A stretch of 64,000 nt of DNA from Alkaliphilus oremlandii OhILAs (GTDB lineage: Bacteria > Bacillota > Clostridia > Peptostreptococcales > Natronincolaceae), in assembly GCF_000018325.1 (NCBI RefSeq), contig NC_009922.1, forward strand, positions 1,984,001 to 2,048,000. Reading direction: 5' to 3'. The translations under genes were made by a program, and so were the position numbers. The notes below the pieces were generated by a model. That model did no database searches, was not told the DNA's origin, and worked only from the letters and a program-made list of their open reading frames with translations. Below, piece by piece: positions 19,057-26,939 of the stretch; position 1 is the first letter of the stretch; every line of letters begins with the position of its first letter.

Positions 19057-19434
19057 TTATCTAATCTTTTTTCTCCTTGCAAACTTCAAATTAGCAATAT
19101 CAGTTAAATTTTTACCAGATACAGCTTCTATGATATTTATATCTTTTGATAAATTTTCAATTTGCTCCTCTAAGTTAAGATGCCTATCCGCATTATTAGC
19201 TTCCACATCATCTATTTTATTCTCTAATCTATCGAATCTAGTGTTGACTTCTTCTCTAAACTCTTGCATTTCGGTTTTAATTCCTAAAACCTCATTATCA
19301 ACTCTAGCAAAACCTTCTTTCATCCCAGCTTTTAAACCTTGCATTTCGGTTTTTAAATTTTGCATCTCAGTTTGTAGCCCTTGAACTTCACCATACATTT
19401 TTTCCATTAATTCAAACAGTTTCTCATTGTCCAT
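19057..19434 (-). CDS. coiled-coil protein
   Basis: 125 aa, almost entirely heptad coiled coil with short repeats around residues 15-40 (LQTEMQNLKTEMQGLKAGM), followed by EVNTRFDRLENKIDDVEANN and a basic tail FARRKKIR. GAGG is 7 bases before ATG. Proteins of this type often sit near phage-type regulators; function unknown. The downstream terminator is shared in type with the ORF6N gene, pointing to a common modular origin. Confidence 0.6.
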   Translation of the reverse strand: MDNEKLFELMEKMYGEVQGLQTEMQNLKTEMQGLKAGMKEGFARVDNEVLGIKTEMQEFREEVNTRFDRLENKIDDVEANNADRHLNLEEQIENLSKDINIIEAVSGKNLTDIANLKFARRKKIR

Positions 19435-19541
19435 AAATTCACCTCATTTTTCCAGCTACAAATTTTCTTTATGTATATTATAGCATATATTTATGAAAAA
19501 TTTTTACTATGAACATTAAAATTATATTGAAAAAGCCACCA

Positions 19542-19601
19542 TTATTGGCGGCTTTCTGGATTGTTGAGCTTATTCATCTTTTTAAGCGATTCTACTAAAT
19601 T
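19542..19601 (-). pseudogene. orphan 3' tail of an ORF6N gene with its terminator
   Basis: Minus strand reads NLVESLKKMNKLNNPESRQ and stop, against IVDSLKKMNKFNQPESRQ at the end of the intact ORF6N gene, and the hairpin terminator follows in the same place. The body of the gene is missing; the DUF4062 gene ends 10 bases upstream. Confidence 0.7.
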
Positions 19602-19610
19602 CTATATACA

Positions 19611-20810
19611 TCATAGTAAACCATATCTAGCTCTCACAATATTTAACTCTCTATAAAATTCTGTTAAATCTGGCTCATTTAAAGTAAGTGTTAGGTCTAA
19701 CTCAATAGACTCTTCACTGTCATGAGGAATTAATGCAAGTCTATTCATTGCTTCAGAATATTTTGCACAGTAACTTTCTAAATCACTAATTGGAGATTCC
19801 CACATTCTTGAAAGTGTATTCTTAACTTCTTTCCATTCATCATTAACTGATATTCTTTTAAAATCTAGTCCCCAGTTTAGAAATTTTTCATAAATAGTTC
19901 CCAATCGTTCTCCTACATAAATAATTTGTTCGACATCTCCAGGTTCGCCGGGTTCTCCCATGGCTATAGGAATTGCATTATTAAATAAAGAGGACAATGC
20001 ACTTGTCACCAATATAAGTTCAGAATTTTTATCTACTATCCAATTAAGAAATTCATTAATTTCATTTAGGTTTTGTACCTGTCCAAAAGAAATTCCATAC
20101 TTCAGATCTCTTTTTAAGTCTTCTGATTGTTTAAATTTAGTAGCCATAATATTTCCTAACAGTATATATTCCCAACCAACTGGCTTTTCTAGTACAATTT
20201 TTAACGATTCTCCATCTAAATTTATTACTTTAGAAGAAAGATTTTTTTTGTTCACTTGTTGTCGTAATATTAAAGAATCGTAGAAAAGATAACCAATTTG
20301 TCTTTTAAGTGTTTTTATTATATCTTGTGCACTTTCAAATTCATGTACCCAAATGTTTTCTTTACCACGAAGGTCATCTATAAATTCAAAAAGTTTGGGC
20401 GTATCTACTATGTTAGTCAAATCAATAGTAGGATTGTTTTTCCATATTGGAAGAACATTCAACAAACTTTTATCTACAAACACATAAATAGGTATTCCTT
20501 TTGCCCTGGCATTAATATACTCTAAATTTGTTATAGACTTCCCATTCCCTGTAATATGACCGTATCGATTACCAACAACTAAAATAAAAATATCTGCCCT
20601 TTCCCTAACGATTCTAATACAATTTTGTATATTTCCTATATTAGGATCTAAAGGGAAAGAATCATACTCTGATAATATAGCATCAAAACCTAAATGATGT
20701 TCAATAAAATCCTTTATATCTTTTCTAATTTGTTTTAAATCATAACAAGTAGAGCTTACAAATACAGTTGGTAATCGTCCACTATTTCCATAATTCATCT
20801 TATCATTCAT
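19611..20810 (-). CDS. DUF4062-domain protein (TIR-like fold), putative defence protein
   Basis: 399 aa. The N-terminal about 110 residues match DUF4062: TVFVSSTCYDLKQIRKDI, then SEYDSFPLDPNIGNIQNC, ADIFILVVGNRYG and SITNLEYINARAKGIPIYVF, a Rossmann-like fold related to TIR/SLOG domains found at the front of NLR-type and other prokaryotic immune proteins. The rest (about 190-399) is helical and unrecognised, without a P-loop. The ribosome site is weak (GATAGG). It is alone between an ORF6N remnant and a stretch without genes. Defence role is inferred from domain and position. Confidence 0.65.
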   Translation of the reverse strand: MNDKMNYGNSGRLPTVFVSSTCYDLKQIRKDIKDFIEHHLGFDAILSEYDSFPLDPNIGNIQNCIRIVRERADIFILVVGNRYGHITGNGKSITNLEYINARAKGIPIYVFVDKSLLNVLPIWKNNPTIDLTNIVDTPKLFEFIDDLRGKENIWVHEFESAQDIIKTLKRQIGYLFYDSLILRQQVNKKNLSSKVINLDGESLKIVLEKPVGWEYILLGNIMATKFKQSEDLKRDLKYGISFGQVQNLNEINEFLNWIVDKNSELILVTSALSSLFNNAIPIAMGEPGEPGDVEQIIYVGERLGTIYEKFLNWGLDFKRISVNDEWKEVKNTLSRMWESPISDLESYCAKYSEAMNRLALIPHDSEESIELDLTLTLNEPDLTEFYRELNIVRARYGLL

Positions 20811-21081
20811 CCTATCATTTTTTAATCTAATTGATAAATTACTATAATTACCTGCATTATTTAATTTTTGTGCGTGACTAATAGTCTCATCTGAATCTTT
20901 GTTGTGACCAATAGTTACAATAGAATTAGTCAGAGTTTAACTACTTGATTACTATTTATTCTAGTAATTGCTTTCCTAACTACTTCACTATTTAATCCTA
21001 AGCACTCTCTAACATGGTATGGATTAAAGCACAGCTTGACCCAAAGTGGGAATTATTATATGCCATCAATTAACTCTAGTC
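20811..21081. other. intergenic region with a possible gene remnant
   Basis: No complete gene. On the minus strand a stretch of about 35 codons ending near 20936 reads LWVKLCFNPYHVRECLGLN then SEVVRKAITRINSNQVVKL and stop, which looks like real protein but has a stop upstream and no start; probably a fragment of a displaced gene. No terminator or promoter stands out. Confidence 0.3.
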
Positions 21082-21279
21082 TTAAACTACTGCAGGTTTA
21101 CCAAAAGTCTGTATTATAACTAACACCACAATAAATAAAACAATATACATAATAATTCGATGTACTATTCTTATTCTTATCTTCTTTATAGTTAGATATT
21201 TGTTAATCTTAAGTGCAAGAATAATACATATTGACAGTACAATAAATGAAAACAAATAAGCCAAAAACGCAGAATTCAT
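21082..21279 (-). CDS. small two-span membrane protein
   Basis: 65 aa with two hydrophobic segments (about 5-24 and 43-60) separated by a very basic loop (KINKYLTIKKIRIRIVHR). GGGGG is 8 bases before the ATG. Unrecognised. Confidence 0.5.
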   Translation of the reverse strand: MNSAFLAYLFSFIVLSICIILALKINKYLTIKKIRIRIVHRIIMYIVLFIVVLVIIQTFGKPAVV

Positions 21280-21342
21280 ATTATATTCCCCCTCTTGATA
21301 AATCCATTTTGAACAGTACTGAACTAAATAGGTTACTAATCT

Positions 21343-22122
21343 TTAGTAATTGTTCTCCCATGCTTCAGTTAATATATCTCTAAACAATTGGTTTAATCCG
21401 TCAAATCCAGTCTCACTTCTCATATCTAACGATTTAACGTAATCCTTAAAATAGCTAATTTTTTCATCCAGAAATTCATTAATTATTTTAATTTGCTTCT
21501 CTTCATTCATCTCTTCCCCTGCTTTTTTTCGTACTAACAATTGATCTATCTCATTAACAAGATCATTCTCTAATTGTAATGAATCCATCAAATCCTTAAA
21601 TAACATCGGTGGTTGAGTCCCATATCTCTCAACCCACATGCATGCCATTATTGGTCTTAATACATAAAAATACTTTTTGATTCGAACCGTTTCGCCTTTA
21701 AGATATTCTCTATAGTTGCCTTCTGCCATATGTAAATAGTGATAAATACAGGACTTTGAAGAAAAATATTCTTGTGTTAATATCCTTAATTTCCTGATAA
21801 AATCTGAATACTCCATATATACAATTGGTGAACTTAACCATTCAAGTAGTGTTGGATTAGATTTTTTATATAACATCAAGGCTTTTTTAATATCCCATCC
21901 ATTGATATCCAATAGTTCATTAATCGGTAATTCTATTACATCTCTTCTATCTTGAATAGAAAGATACCATTCAGGCTTATGAATATAAATAAATCTTACA
22001 TCATAATCACTGTCTTTAGACTCAAATCCCCATCCCCTACTACCAGATTCTACTGCATAAAGAATTTTGATTTGATTATCTCTTTCTATTTCTTCTAACT
22101 TCTCCATTATAACGCTTTTCAA
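21343..22122 (-). CDS. RlaP/YcgL-type nucleotidyltransferase
   Basis: About 259 aa from the TTG at 22122, which follows AAAGGGGTG; a GTG further up has no ribosome site. Polymerase-beta-type active site: ESGSRGWGFESKDSDYDVRF, with the G-S motif and the two metal-binding Asp of DYD. It matches the PF10127 family (RNA repair pathway nucleotidyltransferase RlaP; YcgL of Bacillus). The WYLS(I/L), ELDINGWDIKKAL and LEWLSSPIVY motifs are typical. Activity of this family is poorly known. It follows a membrane protein gene by 47 bases in the same direction. Confidence 0.75.
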   Translation of the reverse strand: MKSVIMEKLEEIERDNQIKILYAVESGSRGWGFESKDSDYDVRFIYIHKPEWYLSIQDRRDVIELPINELLDINGWDIKKALMLYKKSNPTLLEWLSSPIVYMEYSDFIRKLRILTQEYFSSKSCIYHYLHMAEGNYREYLKGETVRIKKYFYVLRPIMACMWVERYGTQPPMLFKDLMDSLQLENDLVNEIDQLLVRKKAGEEMNEEKQIKIINEFLDEKISYFKDYVKSLDMRSETGFDGLNQLFRDILTEAWENNY

Positions 22123-22169
22123 ATTTAGCACCCCTTTAATTGGTATTCTATTTAACACTGTATTAACTT

Positions 22170-22685
22170 TTATGAAATAGCAATATTTCCTCTATTACTT
22201 ATAATATACATTGTTAATGTGCTAATCCCAAAAATAGCTATGCAAATTCCAAACAAAATTAAAATCGTTTTTAATTTGGAGCAGTGTACAACATTAAAAT
22301 ATTCCTTAACGTCATTCTTGAAAAAATATAATAAAATAAAGCAATGTATAACAATCCTTATTCCATATTTAATAATATAGGTTGTTGCATCAGAGATTAA
22401 AAGTTGGGATCGAACGACCATAACGCCAACTGTAATTATAGTATTAAAATATCTTGATATTGCATAGGCATAATAAAATGAGCCTAGCCACCACCCCCAC
22501 TTTTTACCTAGCAACATTCCTATCCCTGAAGATACAGCAAGTATTCCAATAAATAAAAAGGATATAGCTATTAATTTTCTATAATCACTTGTATACATAC
22601 TATCTCTAGTCATGATTACTATTGGTATTCCATTTATTAATGCTAGAATAGACAAAATATTTATTCCCATCGGTTTCTTTTTCAC
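22170..22685 (-). CDS. four-span membrane protein
   Basis: About 171 aa from the GTG at 22685 (behind GGGGAATATT); a GTG at 22697 is the alternative. Hydrophobic segments near residues 8-25, 40-62, 70-90 and 140-165. The LLGKKWGWWLGSFYYAYA loop resembles DUF2127/YesK-like small integral proteins but I cannot assign a family. Next to the RlaP-type gene. Confidence 0.5.
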   Translation of the reverse strand: MKKKPMGINILSILALINGIPIVIMTRDSMYTSDYRKLIAISFLFIGILAVSSGIGMLLGKKWGWWLGSFYYAYAISRYFNTIITVGVMVVRSQLLISDATTYIIKYGIRIVIHCFILLYFFKNDVKEYFNVVHCSKLKTILILFGICIAIFGISTLTMYIISNRGNIAIS

Positions 22686-22697
22686 AATATTCCCCAC

Positions 22698-23097
22698 ATT
22701 CCAAGTTAGTATAGTATACCTAAAGGTGATCCAATCAACTTATATTCAGTACATTTACTTATTTAAAAAGTATATTTTATTAAGTTATTCTACAAATTTA
22801 TTATTAGAAACTATCTTTTAAAATAAGCCCTGACTATATCTCTTTATATGATTTAGATAAACATACGAACAATATTAAGAGTTGTATATCAGTTAGAATC
22901 CATTAAATATTTCAAATTATCTACATTATATAACAAGTTCTGTAAATCTCTTGTCGAATTATGTAATATGAAAAATAAAAAATACCGCACAATTCATTTG
23001 TGAATAATACGGTATTCATATAAAATATTCAGTTTTTAATTTTAGTCATTAAATAAGAATGTCGCGTCTTAAATACACAACAAGTGATAATAATTCA
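22698..23097. other. intergenic region ending in a linker hairpin
   Basis: No gene. The segment 22900-23016 resembles 54945-55040 (shared CTACATTATATA and GTCGAATTATGTAAT blocks) and ends with the terminator hairpin of the linker family. Confidence 0.5.
22981..23016 (-). terminator. linker hairpin A, terminator for the 23.1-kb gene
   Basis: AATACCG / CGGTATT outer stem and TTCA/TGAA inner stem; the minus strand continues with six T. Member of the repeat family described at 23643-23764. Confidence 0.7.
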
Positions 23098-23532
23098 TTA
23101 AATACATTCAAAATAAATTCCTTCTTTATCTCCAAACCTATCATGAACAAAGTGTTTTATTTTCAAACTTGGCAACTTCCACTCATAATCTAAAGTACCA
23201 TAAAATAAATTTTCTTTTATTATTTGTGCTCTCCCGTAGTTAGCTTCAAGCCATTTTTGTCTACGTTGATATGAATTATGAAGTTCTTCAGTTGAATTTC
23301 CAACCGTCAGCATAATGGAATTAAGACGTTCTGGTTTATCAGTTACATAAAAGTGAATTACAGCTTCATCCGTTTCGGTTATCCATGCTCTTCCATGATA
23401 AATAGGAGGTCTATCTTCAAAAGAAGTCAATTTAAAATCATATTTACCTAAAGCCCCTATCAAATCATGTAAATTAGAATGAAATGAGATTTTAACATTA
23501 GGGTTATATAACTCTAAGAAATCTTTGTTCAT
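23098..23532 (-). CDS. hypothetical protein, single-gene cassette
   Basis: About 144 aa from the ATG at 23532 (behind GGGTGATG); an in-frame GTG at 23550 is less well placed. Acidic-basic soluble protein with motifs DFKLTSFEDRPPIYHGRAW and GTLDYEWKLPSLKIKHFVHDR. No family recognised. It is enclosed by linker hairpin A downstream and the promoter half of the 23.6-kb linker upstream, so it forms an independent transcription unit. Confidence 0.55.
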   Translation of the reverse strand: MNKDFLELYNPNVKISFHSNLHDLIGALGKYDFKLTSFEDRPPIYHGRAWITETDEAVIHFYVTDKPERLNSIMLTVGNSTEELHNSYQRRQKWLEANYGRAQIIKENLFYGTLDYEWKLPSLKIKHFVHDRFGDKEGIYFECI

Positions 23533-23589
23533 TTTATATTCATCACCCACTATTTAAACTCATAATATGAAACTAATCTGATCTATCTA

Positions 23590-23764
23590 ACAAGAAAATT
23601 ATATCATATTTTCTATATTGTTATAGCAAATTTCTGCTTTATAATACCGTATTATTCAGTTTCAAAGGACATTATTTACCTTTTAAATTTTAGTAGTTAT
23701 GTCGCCTAATCTTGTATTGCGACATAAAAAATACCGCTTATCCATTTCTGAATAATACGGTATT
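23590..23764 (-). repeat. linker repeat B-C: promoter half plus terminator half
   Basis: Core 23643-23764 (122 bp) has perfect 17-base inverted ends AATACCGTATTATTCAG / CTGAATAATACGGTATT. The right end is also a terminator hairpin for minus-strand genes. Left of the core a conserved block contains an extended -10 promoter (TGATATAAT on the minus strand) that drives the 23.1-kb gene. Related units lie at 25.7-25.9, 26.35-26.6 and 46.0/46.9 kb. Confidence 0.75.
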
Positions 23765-23862
23765 AAATAAAATATTGATGTTTAATTGTTATTACGCCTT
23801 ATTTAAATGTGGTCTTCTGTCAAGAAAACGGACAATAAAAACTTGATATATTCTTGAATCGT

Positions 23863-24672
23863 CTAACCAACATATTTATCCTCGAAATCATATGGTGAAG
23901 ACATCTCGCAATAACTGTGAATTCTCTTTGTATTGTAAAATGCTTCGACATATTCAAAAATAAGTTCTTGGGCATGACTAATATGCCTTATGACGAATCT
24001 GTTGAGCCATTCTCTTTTTATTAGAGCATGAAAAGACTCAATTACAGCATTGTCCCAAGGGGTTCCCTTTTTTGAATAGCTTCGAATAAATTTGCCTGCT
24101 GGTGTTGCATCAATATACGCTTTTGATACATATTGCACACCTCTGTCACTGTGAATAATTATCGGAGTATCTAATTTCCTAGATGATTTCGCTTTGTTAA
24201 TGGCTCTTAGTACTCCTTCCACACAAAGGGTATCTGAGAGGTGCCAGCCTATAACTCTTCGTGAGAATAGATCCATTACTGTTGTTAAGTAAACGAACTC
24301 GCTTACTGTCCATACATAGGTAATGTCTGTTACCCAAACGGTGTTAGGTGCGTTAGGTGAAAAATTTCTATCTAGAATATTTTTAAGTTTATTATCAAAA
24401 TCTGGATCAATTGTCGTCCTTTTGTATGGACTTACCCAGATTGCCTTAATTCCTAGCTCACGCATATAGTTTCCAACAGTTTTCTCTGCGATAACGTAAC
24501 CTCTGCTTCGCAGTATAGATGTAATTTTGGGTGCTCCATATATTTGTTTGGATTCATTGTAAATCTCTATAATTTCTTGTTTAATCTGCTGTTTTCTAAT
24601 TTTTTGATTTGAATCTTGCCTTTTCAAGTAATCATAGTATCCAGAAGATGAAACGCCTAGCACTTTAAGCAC
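23863..24672 (-). CDS. IS3 transposase OrfB (DDE integrase core)
   Basis: 269 aa as an independent ORF. Integrase-core motifs are complete: WVTDITYV (first Asp), IIHSDRGVQYV (second Asp), and WDNAVIESFHALIKRE (Glu) with correct spacing. The frame stays open upstream to the orfA overlap, so the active protein is the OrfAB fusion made by frameshifting near 24763-24769. HTH_21-type segment near the start (QIKQEIIEIYNESKQIYGAPKI). Looks intact, so the copy may be active. Confidence 0.9.
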   Translation of the reverse strand: MLKVLGVSSSGYYDYLKRQDSNQKIRKQQIKQEIIEIYNESKQIYGAPKITSILRSRGYVIAEKTVGNYMRELGIKAIWVSPYKRTTIDPDFDNKLKNILDRNFSPNAPNTVWVTDITYVWTVSEFVYLTTVMDLFSRRVIGWHLSDTLCVEGVLRAINKAKSSRKLDTPIIIHSDRGVQYVSKAYIDATPAGKFIRSYSKKGTPWDNAVIESFHALIKREWLNRFVIRHISHAQELIFEYVEAFYNTKRIHSYCEMSSPYDFEDKYVG

Positions 24673-24734
24673 ACTGTTAACTGAAATCTGGCGCTTCTTA
24701 GATGATTCTTCTACTTCTTTGTAGATTGCTTCAG

Positions 24735-25028
24735 TTAATCTTTGTTCAGTATGCCTATGGCCTTTTTTAGTATTTCAAGTGCATCTTCCTTATCTCTTAG
24801 TTCTTTTTTTAGTCTTGCAATTTCTTTTTCTGCATCTGATGAATAATTGCCAGAACCTCTATGATTTACTACACCATCATTCTTCTTGGCATTTTGAATC
24901 CAATTATTAAGACCTGTGGTGCTAATTTTTAGATCCTCTGCTGCTTCTTTGATTGATTTGCCAGATGAATAATAATAATTAACTGCATCTTGTTTAAACT
25001 CTGCGCTGTACTGTTTTTTAGTTCCCAT
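24735..25028 (-). CDS. IS3 OrfA (HTH protein)
   Basis: 97 aa. Helix-turn-helix of the IS3/transposase_8 type (YSAEFKQDAVNYYYSSGKSI then EAAEDLKISTTGLNNWI) and a C-terminal leucine zipper (EIARLKKELRDKEDALEILKKAI). A run A6G (24763-24769) near its end is the likely slippery site for the OrfAB fusion. GGAG is 8 bases before the ATG. Confidence 0.9.
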   Translation of the reverse strand: MGTKKQYSAEFKQDAVNYYYSSGKSIKEAAEDLKISTTGLNNWIQNAKKNDGVVNHRGSGNYSSDAEKEIARLKKELRDKEDALEILKKAIGILNKD

Positions 25029-25160
25029 AGTAATCTCTCCTTGTCTGATACACTTATTATATCAAATTCAAGGACATATCACGTTTAAGTTCTACGTTTT
25101 TTATTCTACCATCAATGATGCGTCTTAATTTCAAATAAAGGTTCTAATTATTTCCTGTAA

Positions 25161-25607
25161 TTATATATTTTCAATTCTTACATTATTTTTTTGTAATATA
25201 TTTATTATCTGTTCATGGTTTTTTATTTCAAATTTTTGTTCAACAATTTTTGATCCTGAGTTTCTAAAATAAGTAACCTTTATATAATCTGTTTTACTAA
25301 TTTTAACCTTTTTTATCTCACTCCAAGAATACAATTCCTTTCCCCGAACATTCATTATCATACCTGTATCAGTAATACCTGGTTTCACCCAAATAAAAAT
25401 GAATGTTGCAATCCCTAGTACACAGATTAAATAATGCATATACTCTTTTGTAGAATAAAATGTGAATACTACAAATCCAAATATTCCTAAAATAATTAAT
25501 ACTATTTCAAATATACTTTTCTTTGCTGGAACTTTTAACATTCGTATATAAGACCATTGCTTTATAATTATGCCCACGAACATAACTATTACAATAAAAT
25601 TTGTCAT
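25161..25607 (-). CDS. small membrane protein, cassette gene
   Basis: 148 aa. Three hydrophobic segments in the first about 80 residues (2-17, 31-48, 58-75), then a cytoplasmic C-terminal domain ELYSWSEIKKVKISKTDYIKV with a GSKIVEQKFEI strand, similar to the PH-like/DUF5673-type ends of small membrane proteins. GGAG with 10-base spacing. Upstream lies a conserved linker promoter (25690-25740); downstream the IS3 copy separates it from linker terminator C. Confidence 0.5.
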   Translation of the reverse strand: MTNFIVIVMFVGIIIKQWSYIRMLKVPAKKSIFEIVLIILGIFGFVVFTFYSTKEYMHYLICVLGIATFIFIWVKPGITDTGMIMNVRGKELYSWSEIKKVKISKTDYIKVTYFRNSGSKIVEQKFEIKNHEQIINILQKNNVRIENI

Positions 25608-25679
25608 ATGCTTTATTCTCCTTCGATTATTGTATAGTAAAATACAAATAAGTTAATGAATACTTTATAGCTAATATGA

Positions 25680-25875
25680 TTAACCTATTAAGCAAATTAT
25701 ACCATGTTTTCTATATTGTCATAGTAAATTTCTTTTTATAATACCGTATTATTCAATTTTCAAAGAACATTTTTTATTAATTACTTCACATAATTTTCAT
25801 TAGATGCAACTTCATATAATATTTGAAATGAGAAATAAAAAATACCGTAAATTCATTTCTGAATAGTACGGTATT
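25680..25875 (-). repeat. linker repeat D-E
   Basis: Core 25740-25875 (136 bp) with inverted ends AATACCGTATTATTCA(A) / CTGAATAGTACGGTATT. The hairpin 25841-25875 terminates the gene at 25940-26290. The block 25685-25735 carries the extended -10 TGGTATAAT for the gene at 25161-25607. Confidence 0.75.
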
Positions 25876-25939
25876 TTAAATAGTTATTCGATTTTATCAT
25901 TATTACATCTAAAATAAAGATTGTGTATTAAAAGCCTAT

Positions 25940-26290
25940 CTATGGTTTTAAATAAAAATATCCTTCACTTTGTTTTTTTACAAGTTCAACAACTCCAGCA
26001 GGAACAATATCTATAAAGTGAATAATATTTTCTTGCTTAATATCATATGCCTTTAATGCATTGTTACAGGCTACAAATTTTACACCTTTTTTATTTAAAC
26101 TTTCCATAGTATTAATGTCAACATCTAAATCTTGATTTGTATCATAATACTTAACTGCCTCTGAATTAGCCAAAACCTCAATATATAACTTCTCATTATC
26201 TATACCATTTAACAAGTTACTAACATTTCCTAATAAAAGTTTCCACTTATTAATCTCATCAATATGAAATATAACCTTATATTCCAGCAT
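25940..26290 (-). CDS. DsrE/YchN-family protein
   Basis: 116 aa. Matches the DsrE/DsrF-like fold: KVIFHIDEINKW start, an IEVLANSEAVKYY strand-helix, GVKFVACNNALKAYDI with the conserved Cys, and VPAGVVELVKKQSEGYFYLKP at the end. Members act in sulfur relay or are uncharacterised. A single-gene cassette: linker promoter at 26345-26400 upstream, linker terminator E downstream. Confidence 0.8.
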   Translation of the reverse strand: MLEYKVIFHIDEINKWKLLLGNVSNLLNGIDNEKLYIEVLANSEAVKYYDTNQDLDVDINTMESLNKKGVKFVACNNALKAYDIKQENIIHFIDIVPAGVVELVKKQSEGYFYLKP

Positions 26291-26344
26291 AACAGTATCA
26301 TCCTTCCATAATAATATTGCACATTTTCTACTAAGATGATTAAT

Positions 26345-26596
26345 CTAATAAGCGAATTATACCATATTTTCTATATTATTATAGTAAATTCTTAATTTTT
26401 CAATACCGTATTATTCAGTTTTCAAAGAACATTTTTCGTTATTTAAATCTTAATAGTTATGTCGCATTTTTTTCAGTATATGCTGCAGCTCGAAGCTTGA
26501 TCAGCGGGTTACTATTAGTTGCAATCTTATTAGATTTAAATCTTGTTATGCGGCATAAAAAATACCGCACAATTCATTTCTGAATAATACGGTATT
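26345..26596 (-). repeat. linker repeat F-G
   Basis: Core 26402-26596 (195 bp) with perfect 17-base inverted ends AATACCGTATTATTCAG / CTGAATAATACGGTATT. The block 26345-26400 holds the extended -10 TGGTATAAT for the DsrE-like gene; the right hairpin 26561-26596 would terminate transcripts arriving from the methyltransferase module. The interior is longer than in the other copies and contains unique sequence (about 26465-26515). Confidence 0.75.
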
Positions 26597-26939
26597 TTAA
26601 ATAGTTATTAATTTTTAGCGCTATTCCATCTAATAAGAAGAATACAAACTACCTTTGGCCATTACTCATGCAGATTAATATTTGATTTTGATAACGCTTT
26701 CAGAGCTTCTTATGATTAAAATCTCACCCCTTTCACGTGCTTTATAACACAAAAGCCACCATTACTGGTGACTTTTCGAATGATTAAACTTATTCATCTT
26801 TTTAAGTGATTCTACGATATCTATGTTGACGGCTTGCATTTATATGGTAAAATTACGGAAAACTGTTAAATATATATTTTTAGTACAAAAATATTCTGCT
26901 AAATAATTTTATGTATGATTCCCTTTAAGTTAACAGTAA
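26597..26939. other. intergenic region holding an ORF6N tail
   Basis: Apart from the right flank of linker G, the ORF6N remnant and its terminator I see no gene here. Confidence 0.4.
26762..26839 (-). pseudogene. second orphan ORF6N 3' tail with terminator
   Basis: Minus strand reads MQAVNIDIVESLKKMNKFN then HSKSHQ and stop, against IQAVNIDIVDSLKKMNKFN in the intact ORF6N protein (17.9 kb). The terminator hairpin 26751-26776 is in register with it. Sits 100 bases downstream of the methyltransferase stop. Confidence 0.75.

Larger units (their letters stand above)
23818..25076 (-). mobile_element. IS3-family insertion sequence (IS150-like)
   Basis: Contains orfA and orfB in the standard IS3 arrangement with a -1 frameshift signal between them. 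End coordinates are estimates: both ends can be read as TGTC-starting on opposite strands (23818 and 25076) with a shared TTGATATA block, but no clear target duplication is seen. It is inserted in the space downstream of the 25.2-kb gene, next to linker C. Confidence 0.7.

Noticed and set aside
19542..19601. The recurring GCCACC-type hairpins as a MITE
   Set aside because: They stay in register with the ORF6N stop codon and lack inverted outer ends, so they are gene tails with terminators.
22981..26596. Reading the repeated linkers as a CRISPR array or as integron attC sites
   Set aside because: Spacing is gene-sized and irregular, no cas genes or integron integrase are present, and the repeats carry promoter and terminator signals instead of attC core sites.
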